Positions 1 through 5,874 of a DNA stretch of 7,342 nt are shown piece after piece. Source of the stretch: Ilumatobacteraceae bacterium (lineage in GTDB: Bacteria > Actinomycetota > Acidimicrobiia > Acidimicrobiales > Ilumatobacteraceae); NCBI GenBank assembly GCA_007122945.1, contig SKSP01000092.1, positions 1-7,342 on the forward strand, in the 5' to 3' direction. The notes beneath the pieces were generated by a model. That model was not told where the DNA came from. It saw only the letters and a program-made list of their open reading frames with translations, and ran no database searches. How positions within the stretch are numbered: position 1 is the first letter of the stretch; the number at the start of each line of letters is the position of its first letter. A program made the translations under genes and the position numbers.

Positions 1-1294
1 CGCGCCGCTCGGCCTGCTCGGCGCGCCGCTCGTCGTAGCGCAGCAGCCGCAGGCACTCGTCGAGCGCGGCGGGGAAGTCGCCCGAGTCGTACACGACGGG
101 TTCGTTGTGGGTCTCGTACGGGAACGCGCCGGGCGGGACGAAGTTCTTGCGGCGCACCTCGGCGGGGTCGCGACCCGTGCGCCGGGCGACCAGATCGACG
201 ATCCGCTCGACCGAGAACGCCGCCTCGGGCCGGCCGGCACCTCGGTACGCGGCGACGGGCGTCGTGTTGGTGACGACGGTGCGGAACGACGTCGACACCT
301 CGGGGATCCGGTAGCACCCGGCCGCCATCCACGTGGTCAGCACGGCGAGCCCGAGGCCGGTCGGGTCGGGGTACGCACCCAGGTTCTGGCTGACGACGAG
401 CCGCAACGCCTTGATCGTGCCGTCGCGGTCGAAGCCGACGTCGATGTCGTGCACCTGGTCGCGGCCGTGGGCCATCTGCAGCATGGCCTCGCTGCGGGTC
501 TGGGCGAACTTGACCGGCCGGCGGGTCCAGCGCGACAGCAGCGGGGCGAGGAACAGCTCGGGGTACCACACGATCTTCGACCCGAACCCGCCGCCGACGT
601 CGGGGGCGATCACCCGGCACTGCGTCTGGGGGACGTCGAGCCACGTGGCGAGGTAGTTGCGCAGGTGGTGCGGCGCCTGGAACGTCGCCCACAACGTCAG
701 CCCGTCGGCGCCCCAGTCGGCCAGGCACGCCATCGCCTCGATCGGCACCGCGGCGCAGCGCTGGTTGACGACGTGGAGGTGGGCGCGGTCGTCGCAGCGC
801 TCGAAGCGTCGCTCGAGGTCGTCCATCGTCGGCACGACGGTCACCACGTTCGAGCCGTGGGCGGCGAACAGCACCGGGGCGTCGGCGGCGGAGGCGGCCT
901 CCACCGTGGTGACGACGGGAAGGGGGCGGTACTCGACCTCGACGGCGGCCACCGCGTCGGCGGCCACGTACCGGTCCTCGGCCACCACGACGGCCACCGG
1001 TTCACCGGCGAATCGCACGACGTTGCGGGCGAGCACCGGACGCTCCAGGTCGGGCAGTCCGCCGGGGAGGTCGGGATGGTCGACGAGGTCGGCCGCGGTC
1101 CACACCCCGAGCACGCCGGGCATCCGCAGCGCCTCCCGGGCGTCGATCGCGGTGATCTCGGCGTGCGCCTCGGTCGAGGTGACGAACTCGGCGAACGCGC
1201 ATCGCGGTGGGGCGAGGTCGTCGACGAACGTGCCCGTGCCCGACAACAGGCGCGGGTCCTCCTTGCGCAACACCTTCGCCCCGACGAGGCTCAT
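1..1294 (-). CDS. Molybdenum hydroxylase large subunit, form II CoxL-like (xanthine/CO dehydrogenase family), 3' end outside window
   Basis: This is the N-terminal ~431 residues of a molybdopterin-cytosine-dinucleotide-binding large subunit; family members are ~750-800 residues, so a little over half is present. The reading frame is open from ATG 1294 to the window edge. The start MSLVGAKVLRKEDPRLLSG is typical of the family, and AGGAGA (1305-1300) lies 5 nt upstream. Further family landmarks are TEAHAEI near residue 45, APDVGGGFGSK (near residues 229-239) with the glycine-rich MoCo-binding loop, RPVKFAQTRSEAM, and AYRGAGRPEAAF beginning at residue 349. In true CO dehydrogenase (form I) this active-site loop is AYRCSFR and its Cys binds copper; here it is AYRGAGR, so a CO-oxidising Mo-Cu site is not expected. 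The catalytic Glu lies in the missing C-terminal part. Enzymes of this class hydroxylate N-heterocycles, aldehydes or aromatics in the cytoplasm with partner Fe-S and FAD subunits. Neither partner is in the window. It is the fourth gene of an ABC-importer operon. The true substrate is unknown. Confidence 0.93.
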   Translation of the reverse strand, partial: MSLVGAKVLRKEDPRLLSGTGTFVDDLAPPRCAFAEFVTSTEAHAEITAIDAREALRMPGVLGVWTAADLVDHPDLPGGLPDLERPVLARNVVRFAGEPVAVVVAEDRYVAADAVAAVEVEYRPLPVVTTVEAASAADAPVLFAAHGSNVVTVVPTMDDLERRFERCDDRAHLHVVNQRCAAVPIEAMACLADWGADGLTLWATFQAPHHLRNYLATWLDVPQTQCRVIAPDVGGGFGSKIVWYPELFLAPLLSRWTRRPVKFAQTRSEAMLQMAHGRDQVHDIDVGFDRDGTIKALRLVVSQNLGAYPDPTGLGLAVLTTWMAAGCYRIPEVSTSFRTVVTNTTPVAAYRGAGRPEAAFSVERIVDLVARRTGRDPAEVRRKNFVPPGAFPYETHNEPVVYDSGDFPAALDECLRLLRYDERRAEQAERR

Positions 1295-1355
1295 CGTGAT
1301 CTCCTGTTCATGGTGTCCTCATGGGCTCGTGGTCCGTCACGGCGTGCTCGCTCAT
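1291..1355 (-). promoter_or_regulatory. Permease-coxL junction: chain of three ATGA stop/start overlaps plus ribosome binding site
   Basis: The 57 bases between the permease and the CoxL-like gene contain no promoter that I can see. The permease TGA overlaps an ATG (ATGA, 1355-1352). That ATG opens a 15-codon frame (MSEHAVTDHEPMRTP) whose TGA again overlaps an ATG (1311-1308). The second ATG opens a 6-codon frame (MNRRSR) whose TGA overlaps the CoxL-like ATG (1294-1291). The second mini-frame contains AGGAGA (1305-1300), a good Shine-Dalgarno for the CoxL-like start. The arrangement would let ribosomes move stepwise from permease to enzyme by reinitiation. The overlaps are directly visible; the functional role is inferred. 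Confidence 0.55.
1308..1355 (-). other. Possible 15-residue leader-like mini-ORF
   Basis: This frame reads MSEHAVTDHEPMRTP and links the permease stop to the next mini-ORF by ATGA overlaps at both ends. There is no convincing Shine-Dalgarno sequence of its own, so it would depend on reinitiation after the permease. The peptide has no recognisable motif. It may be only a by-product of the junction, or a coupling device between the genes. Its existence as a translated peptide is uncertain. Confidence 0.2.
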
Positions 1356-2596
1356 GGCTTGAGATGGTGCCCTTCGCGGTCCTCGGGGTCGTACCACCAC
1401 TGGTCGGCGTTCTGCTTGGACGCCTCGGTGCGGGGCCGCCCCCATCCCATCAGGCGGCCGAGGAAGTACTCCGGCCCGCTCTCCTCGCGGCGCCACCAAC
1501 GCCGCTCGCCGCCGTGCACCCGCTTGCGGTACGACGAGAAGCCGACCGCCACGATCAGCGCCACGCCGAAGAACAGGCTCTCGATCCACGTCGTGCCCAC
1601 GCCGGCGAGCTGCAGTCCCTTGACGCCCGACTGCAGGACGAACACGGCGAGGATCGCACCCCACACGTTGAACCGTCGCTTGAACTGGGTGGCGCCCAAG
1701 AACGCGGCGGCGAACGCCGGGAGCAGGTACGGAGCGCCCGACTGGGCCTGCGTCGAACCGAACTGCGAGGCGAGCAGGATGCCGCCCAGCGCGGCGAACG
1801 TGGCCGACGTGATCAGCGACCCCCACACGTACCGGTCGGTCTGGACGCCCGCCAGCCGGGCGGCCTCGCGGGCGCCGCCGGTGGCGAACAGGTACCGGCC
1901 GATGGCGGTGTGCTCGAGGACGAACCACAGCACGAAGGCGAGCACCACGGCGTACACGACGGTCTTGTTGAGCCCGCCGGCGAAGCCGGAGGTGAGGTCC
2001 CGGAAGCCGTCGGGGAAGCCGAGGATCGACCGGTTGCTGGAGCGCCACACCGCGTACGCGGTCAGCACCGAGCTCATGCCCAACGTGGCGATGAAGCTGT
2101 CGATCTTGATCTTGACGACGAGCCAGCCGTTGACGGTACCGACGAGCACGCCGACGGCGAGCGCAGCGGCGATCGACACCGGCACCGACCACCCGGCCTC
2201 GACGAGGCCCCACGACACCGTGACGGCGGAGGCCGAGATCGTCGCCGCGATCGACAGGTCGAACACCCCGGCGGCGAGCGGCACGACGAGACCGATCGCC
2301 ACGACGGCGAGGATCGCCTGCTGGTTGAGGACCGAGCGGTGCGTGAGCCACGTGAACCACGTGTCGGTCACCCACAGCGAGAACACCACCCAGATCAGCC
2401 CGTACAGGTAGACGACGCCGATGTTGCGGGGGTGGAACTGGCGCCACTTCAGCGGCGACCGTCGGGTGTCGAACCGGCTGTCGATGCGCTTGCGCCGCTC
2501 GACCCGCTTCTCCTTCACCCGGTGCCGGCGGGTCAGCTTGTGCTTCTCCATCACGACCCGTCGCTGCACCTCGCCGGTGCGTTCGTCGATCCTCAC
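1352..2596 (-). CDS. RbsC-type ABC transporter permease with long N- and C-terminal extensions
   Basis: This 414-residue inner-membrane subunit belongs to the ribose/galactose-type branched permease family (BPD_transp_2). The GTG start at 2596 overlaps the ATPase stop (GTGA, 2596-2593), and GGGAGG (2606-2601) lies 4 nt upstream. An ATG at 2551 (residue 16) is possible but lacks a good ribosome site. After a very basic cytoplasmic N-terminus (about residues 17-46), hydrophobic segments begin near residue 59. Family signatures are PLAAGVFDLSIAATISASAV (106-125), FIATLGMSSVL (168-178), the cytoplasmic coupling loop GRYLFATGGAREAARLAGV (233-251) and AAAFLGATQF. RbsC is about 320 residues; the excess here is ~57 residues before the first helix and ~61 residues after the last, from SSYRKR at 354 to the C-terminus. 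The frame stays open upstream into the ATPase gene, but that part is a low-complexity shadow. It pairs with the ATPase and the lipoprotein of this operon. The substrate is unknown; the family carries pentoses, hexoses, nucleosides and autoinducer-2. Confidence 0.93.
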   Translation of the reverse strand: MRIDERTGEVQRRVVMEKHKLTRRHRVKEKRVERRKRIDSRFDTRRSPLKWRQFHPRNIGVVYLYGLIWVVFSLWVTDTWFTWLTHRSVLNQQAILAVVAIGLVVPLAAGVFDLSIAATISASAVTVSWGLVEAGWSVPVSIAAALAVGVLVGTVNGWLVVKIKIDSFIATLGMSSVLTAYAVWRSSNRSILGFPDGFRDLTSGFAGGLNKTVVYAVVLAFVLWFVLEHTAIGRYLFATGGAREAARLAGVQTDRYVWGSLITSATFAALGGILLASQFGSTQAQSGAPYLLPAFAAAFLGATQFKRRFNVWGAILAVFVLQSGVKGLQLAGVGTTWIESLFFGVALIVAVGFSSYRKRVHGGERRWWRREESGPEYFLGRLMGWGRPRTEASKQNADQWWYDPEDREGHHLKP

Positions 2597-4407
2597 GCGG
2601 CCTCCCGCTTCTCGTCGGCGCCGCGGCCGCGCAAACGGCCGGCGGCGCGGCGCACCCACGCGGTGAACCGTCCGCCGAGCGGCGCTGCCGTCGGTGGCGC
2701 CTCGGCGGCCGTCGCGGACGTCTCGTCGCGGTCGGCCGGCTCGGGCGGGACGTCGGCGTCGTCGCGGATCACGCGGAAGCGGATCGGCTCGCGCGAGGTC
2801 CGCATCAGCTTGCGGTTCGACGTCGCCCCGAGCGTCTCGGCGACGAGCCGTTCCTCGGTGAGCGACGTGCCCGACAGCTCGGTGGCGACGGTGCCGGCGC
2901 GCATCACGAGCACACGGTCGCACAGGTGCGTGAGCTCCTCGGGGTCGGACGAGGCGACGAGCACGGCCATCCCGTCCGCGGCGGCCCGCGCCACGCGGGC
3001 GTAGATCGCCGCCTTGGCGCCGACGTCGACCCCCTGGGTCGGCTCGTCGAGCAGCAGCACCTTCGGGTCGGTGCGCAACCAACGGGCGAGCACCGCCTTC
3101 TGCTGGTTGCCGCCGGAGAACTTCTCCATCCGCCGGTCGAGGAGCGGGGGCTGCACCTCGAGGTCGCGCACCCACTGGTCGACGTCGGCGCGCATCCGAC
3201 GATGGTGCAACCGCACGCGTCCCTGCACCGGCCCGAGGCGGGGGAGCGGGACGTGGTTGACGAGGCGCTCCTCCGGGTCGAGCCCCGTCACCTTGCGGTC
3301 GGCCGGCACGAGCGCCACGCCCGCGCGGATCGAGTCGCGCGGTGAGGCGAACACCTTGCGCTTGTCGACGAGAACCTTCCCCGCGAAGCGCGGGGTCGCC
3401 CCGAACAGCGCGCCGGCGATCTCGTCGCGGCCCGAGCCGACCAGCCCGGCGATCCCGAGCACCTCGCCGCGGTGCACCTCGAGGGTCACCCCGCGCAGTG
3501 TGATGCCGAACACGTTGGACGCCTCGAGCACCGGGCGGCCGGTCCGTGTCGGCGTGTCGGGGAAGAGGTCGTCGACGGGGCGACCGACGATCAGCTCGAT
3601 CAGCTGGGTCTCGTCGAGCTCCCCGGCGGGCACACCCGCGGCGACGACCTCGCCGTCGCGCAACACCGTCACCCGGTCGGCCAGCTCGAGCACCTCGTCG
3701 AGGACGTGGCTGACGAACAGCACGCCGGCACCGAGCGACGCGACCCGGCGGACCTCCCGGAACAAGGCGTCGACCTCGGCCCGGTCGAGCGAGGCCGTCG
3801 GCTCGTCGAGGACGAGCAGACCGACGCCGTTCCCCGCCGTCGTGTCGTCGAGGGCGACGGCGACCTCTTCCGGCGCGTCGTCGTCCCACCCCTGGAGCGC
3901 CCGCACGATCGCGACCGCGGCGCGCTCGGCGGCCGACAGCGTGGCGACCGGCCGACGCACGTCGGGCACCAACCCGAACCGCAGCAGCGCCTCCTGGGCG
4001 CGCGCGGCCTCCTGGCGCCACAGGATCCGGCCGCCGAGCCCGGTCGCGTAGCCGCGACCGAGCCCGAGGTTCTCGACGGTCGAGAGCGTCGGGACGAGCC
4101 CGAGGTCCTGATGCACGATACGGATGCGCTGGCGGTCGTCGTCGTCGAGCCGCCACAGGTCGACGGGTCGGCCGCGGAACGCGACGCGCGCCCCGTGGTC
4201 GGCCTGGACGTACCCGGCGAGGAGCTTGATGAACGTCGACTTGCCCGACCCGTTCTGGCCGACGAGCGCGTGGACCTCGCCGGCACGGACCTGGAGGTGC
4301 GCGCCGGCGAGGGCGACCTGTCCGGGGTAGGTCTTCGACAGCGACCGGACGTCGAGCAGCGGTGCACCCGGTGCGCGCCGCTGCCCGTCGTCGTCGGTCG
4401 TGGTCAT
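2593..4407 (-). CDS. ABC importer ATPase, two fused nucleotide-binding domains (RbsA/MglA/XylG type)
   Basis: This 604-residue cytoplasmic subunit powers the importer. The first domain has Walker A GQNGSGKS (50-57), the Q-loop HQD (99-101), signature LSAAE (157-161), Walker B LLVLDE (197-202) and H-loop His234. The second domain has a degenerate Walker A, GLVGSGRDE (321-329, no GK[ST]), a strong signature FSGGNQQ (430-436), Walker B VLLLDE (450-455), and Ser in place of the switch His (VLVASSDPEE). This asymmetry is standard in the RbsA family, where only one domain keeps a full Walker A. Two things are unusual. An acidic segment of ~20-25 residues (about 172-195) sits between signature 1 and Walker B 1, where RbsA has about five residues. 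There is also a C-terminal tail (about 530-604) beyond the usual ~500-residue length, ending in a basic, possibly amphipathic stretch. ATG 4407 is preceded by a GC palindrome and no clear Shine-Dalgarno sequence. The gene lies 25 bp after the lipoprotein gene and overlaps the permease by 4 bp. Confidence 0.95.
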   Translation of the reverse strand: MTTTDDDGQRRAPGAPLLDVRSLSKTYPGQVALAGAHLQVRAGEVHALVGQNGSGKSTFIKLLAGYVQADHGARVAFRGRPVDLWRLDDDDRQRIRIVHQDLGLVPTLSTVENLGLGRGYATGLGGRILWRQEAARAQEALLRFGLVPDVRRPVATLSAAERAAVAIVRALQGWDDDAPEEVAVALDDTTAGNGVGLLVLDEPTASLDRAEVDALFREVRRVASLGAGVLFVSHVLDEVLELADRVTVLRDGEVVAAGVPAGELDETQLIELIVGRPVDDLFPDTPTRTGRPVLEASNVFGITLRGVTLEVHRGEVLGIAGLVGSGRDEIAGALFGATPRFAGKVLVDKRKVFASPRDSIRAGVALVPADRKVTGLDPEERLVNHVPLPRLGPVQGRVRLHHRRMRADVDQWVRDLEVQPPLLDRRMEKFSGGNQQKAVLARWLRTDPKVLLLDEPTQGVDVGAKAAIYARVARAAADGMAVLVASSDPEELTHLCDRVLVMRAGTVATELSGTSLTEERLVAETLGATSNRKLMRTSREPIRFRVIRDDADVPPEPADRDETSATAAEAPPTAAPLGGRFTAWVRRAAGRLRGRGADEKREAA

Positions 4408-4432
4408 GGGCCCCCGGGCCCGGCCGGGCCGC
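4408..4432 (-). promoter_or_regulatory. GC-only palindromic spacer between lipoprotein and ATPase genes
   Basis: The 25-base gap consists entirely of G and C. It contains a perfect 14-bp palindrome, GGCCCGGCCGGGCC (4417-4430), and an overlapping 10-bp palindrome (4414-4423). The transcript could fold here into short, very stable hairpins. There is no following U-run, so it is not a standard intrinsic terminator. In binding-protein-dependent importers a hairpin at this place often protects or partly ends the transcript so that the binding protein is made in excess; that role is inferred here. Confidence 0.4.
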
Positions 4433-5731
4433 TCAGCCGCCCCAGAGCTCGAGGAACAGGTCCTGGAACCCGGCGACCCCCGGCCACAGCGCGGTCGGGT
4501 CGTCGATGTCGTCGGCCTCGACGATCTGCAGCGGCAGGCCGCCCGACAGCACGTCGGGACGTCCCTCGACCACGGCCTGGGTCGGGGTCTCGGCGCGGCC
4601 GGCGTCGTCGCCGGCGAGGATCCGGGCCGCGGCGTCGATCGCCCGCCAGCCCATCAGCTCCGACGCGAGCGCCACCTCGGCGGCCTGGTGCTGGCCGGCG
4701 GCGATCAGCCCGAAGTTGAGCGGGCCACCGGCCTGCGACACGGCGACCGCCTGGTCGCCGAGGCCGCCGGACTCGATCGCCTCGGGCACGCCGAACAGCA
4801 TGCCGCCGAAGGCGTAGGCGATCATGTCGAGGTCGGGGTTGGTCTGCAGTTCCGACACGATCAGGCCGGGCAGGTTGGTGCCGAGGTCGGTCACGGCCAC
4901 CTCGATCACCTTCACCGAGCAGTCCGGGCACACCTCGCCGATCTCCTCCTCGAAGCCCTGCTGCACGATCGACAGCACCGGGAACGTCGGGAGTCCGACG
5001 AACAGGATCTCGCCGGTCGAGGTGTTGACCGCCGCGTAGTCGGCCATCAGCACGCCGTAGAAGTAGTAGTCGTCCTGGGTGAGCAGGTTGACGGAGATGC
5101 CGTCGCCCGGCTCGTACGGCTCCGGCAGCGACCAGGCGACCACGGGGATGCCCTGCTCGGCGAGCGTCTCGAGCTGCGGCTCGAACCACTCGCGCGGGTT
5201 GCCGCTCGTCAGCACGACGTCGGGCTGGGCGGCGATCGCCGCGTCGAACGCGGACGCGACCGTGTCCGGCGTGTCCTGGTGCGACGTGGTCGCATAGTCC
5301 CAGCCGAGCGCGTCGGTCGCGGCCTCGACCCCGACCGCGATCTCGGCACACACCGGCACGCCGCACTGCACGTAGAACACCGACACGTCGTCGTCGACGG
5401 AGACCGGCTCGCTGAACGGCAGCTCGGTCACGGCCTGGCGGAAGGCGTCGACGCGCGCCTGGGCCTCGGGTGAGGCGGTCGGGCCGTCGCCATCGTCGGG
5501 GTCGGGCTCGGGTGCGTCGGGCTCCGGCTCCGGCTCGTCGGGTTCGGGTTCGGGCTCGGGCTCGGGCTCGGGCTCGTCGGGCTCGGGTGCCGGTGCCTCC
5601 GTCGTGGCCGGCTCGTCGGGCTCGTCGGCGTCGTCGTCGCCCCCGCAGGCCGCGACCACGAGCGCGGCGGCGGCGAGGCCGGCCACGAGTCGGTGGGCGG
5701 CGCGGTGGGCCGATCGGTGCTGATGCGTCAT
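4433..5731 (-). CDS. Solute-binding lipoprotein of RbsB-like ABC importer (periplasmic-binding-protein fold type I, Peripla_BP_4-like)
   Basis: This 432-residue extracytoplasmic binding protein captures the importer's substrate. ATG 5731 has AGGGGG (5742-5737) 5 nt upstream. The signal peptide has a His/Arg-rich n-region (1-14), a hydrophobic core (15-26) and the lipobox VAAC with lipidated Cys29, giving a membrane-anchored lipoprotein. Residues ~32-83 form an acidic Pro/Glu/Asp linker including six consecutive EP dipeptides (53-64). The ligand-binding domain starts near residue 95 with SVFYVQCGVPVCAEIAVGVEAATDALGWDY, followed by AAIAAQPDVVLTSG, GIPVVAW, a second-lobe segment GEILFVGLPTF, and NPDLDMIAYAFGGM, as expected of sugar/nucleoside-type binding proteins. 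Two Cys pairs (QCGVPVC, VCPDC) could form disulfides outside the cell. It is the first gene of the operon. The ligand cannot be told from sequence; the molybdenum hydroxylase downstream suggests an oxidisable organic compound rather than a simple sugar, which is inference. Confidence 0.92.
   Translation of the reverse strand: MTHQHRSAHRAAHRLVAGLAAAALVVAACGGDDDADEPDEPATTEAPAPEPDEPEPEPEPEPEPDEPEPEPDAPEPDPDDGDGPTASPEAQARVDAFRQAVTELPFSEPVSVDDDVSVFYVQCGVPVCAEIAVGVEAATDALGWDYATTSHQDTPDTVASAFDAAIAAQPDVVLTSGNPREWFEPQLETLAEQGIPVVAWSLPEPYEPGDGISVNLLTQDDYYFYGVLMADYAAVNTSTGEILFVGLPTFPVLSIVQQGFEEEIGEVCPDCSVKVIEVAVTDLGTNLPGLIVSELQTNPDLDMIAYAFGGMLFGVPEAIESGGLGDQAVAVSQAGGPLNFGLIAAGQHQAAEVALASELMGWRAIDAAARILAGDDAGRAETPTQAVVEGRPDVLSGGLPLQIVEADDIDDPTALWPGVAGFQDLFLELWGG
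5492..5584 (-). repeat. Hexanucleotide-type tandem repeat encoding Glu-Pro/Asp-Pro linker
   Basis: Within the lipoprotein gene, codon pairs of the GAGCCC/GAACCC type repeat and encode residues 50-80, including six uninterrupted EP units followed by DEPEPEPDAPEPDPDD. The unit is 6 bp, so gain or loss of units would change the linker length without breaking the frame. The segment acts as a stiff, acidic spacer holding the binding domain away from the membrane anchor. Similar linkers are common in lipoproteins of high-GC Gram-positive bacteria. Confidence 0.8.
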
Positions 5732-5751
5732 TGGTTCCCCCTACTTGGTGT

Positions 5752-5763
5752 TCCCCGTCGGTG
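5752..5763. repeat. Left arm of a perfect 12-bp inverted pair in the divergent promoter region
   Basis: TCCCCGTCGGTG here is the exact reverse complement of CACCGACGGGGA at 5850-5861. This arm lies in the presumed 5' leader of the lipoprotein gene, ending 20 nt before its ATG. A weaker copy (9 of 12 matching, same orientation) lies at 5777-5788, 25 bp away. It is a candidate site for the neighbouring TrmB-like regulator. The pairing is seen directly; protein binding is inferred. Confidence 0.5.
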
Positions 5764-5790
5764 CGGGCGGGTCGCGGACCCGTCGGCGCC

Positions 5791-5820
5791 ACGGTAGCGC
5801 CTCGGGGTGGGGCGTCGCTA
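5791..5820 (-). promoter_or_regulatory. Candidate promoter of the importer operon with overlapping dyad
   Basis: Reading leftward, TAGCGA (5820-5815) and TACCGT (5796-5791) are 18 bp apart. TACCGT fits the TANNNT -10 form usual in high-GC Gram-positive bacteria; the -35 match is weak. Transcription would start near 5784, giving a leader of about 52 nt. The two elements lie on an inverted repeat, TAGCG-N16-CGCTA (5795-5820), so a protein bound to the dyad would cover the promoter. No experimental support can be drawn from sequence alone. Confidence 0.35.
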
Positions 5821-5838
5821 GACCTCTGACGACGCTTC

Positions 5839-5874
5839 TGGTCGGGAGCCACCGACGGGGATACGCTCCCCGCG
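5839..5874 (+). promoter_or_regulatory. Candidate promoter of the TrmB-like gene, possibly leaderless
   Basis: TACGCT (5862-5867) fits a TANNNT -10 element and ends 7 nt before the GTG start codon, so transcription would begin at or next to the start codon. This agrees with the lack of a Shine-Dalgarno sequence. The matching -35 position (5839-5844, TGGTCG) is a poor match. A perfect inverted repeat with 6-bp arms, CGGGGA-TACGC-TCCCCG (5856-5872), is centred on this -10 and would suit autoregulation. Confidence 0.35.
5850..5861. repeat. Right arm of the 12-bp inverted pair
   Basis: CACCGACGGGGA matches the reverse complement of 5752-5763 over all 12 bases; the match stops exactly at both ends. 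It overlaps the candidate promoter of the regulator and ends 13 nt before its GTG. Together the two arms place one copy just upstream of each divergent gene. Confidence 0.5.

Noticed and set aside
1..1294. Naming the gene coxL as a true CO dehydrogenase
   Set aside because: The Cu-ligand motif AYRCSFR is replaced by AYRGAGR, so CO oxidation cannot be assigned.
657..2411. A 584-codon open frame on the plus strand
   Set aside because: Ser/Thr/Arg/Ala-rich composition opposite two recognised genes; a shadow frame.
1308..2447. A 379-codon minus-strand frame
   Set aside because: It runs through the permease in another frame with Arg/Pro/Gly-rich low-complexity sequence. Only its last 15 codons lie outside the permease and are treated as a possible mini-ORF.
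107..3004. A 965-codon open frame on the plus strand
   Set aside because: It lies opposite the CoxL-like, permease and ATPase genes, is made mostly of Arg, Gly, Asp, His and Val in low-complexity runs, and matches no family. It is an antisense shadow caused by high GC.
2597..4156. In-frame upstream extension of the permease to make a 934-residue protein
   Set aside because: The extension is Arg/Ala/Gly-rich and overlaps the well-supported ATPase in another frame. The GTG at 2596 with a ribosome site and GTGA overlap is a better start.
4400..5473. Plus-strand frame of 357 codons, and a minus-strand 504-codon frame at 4404-5918
   Set aside because: Both overlap the binding-protein gene, whose signal peptide, lipobox and domain are clear. 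Their translations are His/Arg/Gly- or Arg-rich shadows.
5492..5584. CRISPR-like or mobile repeat array
   Set aside because: The repeats are 6-bp codon pairs encoding Glu-Pro within the lipoprotein, with no spacers.
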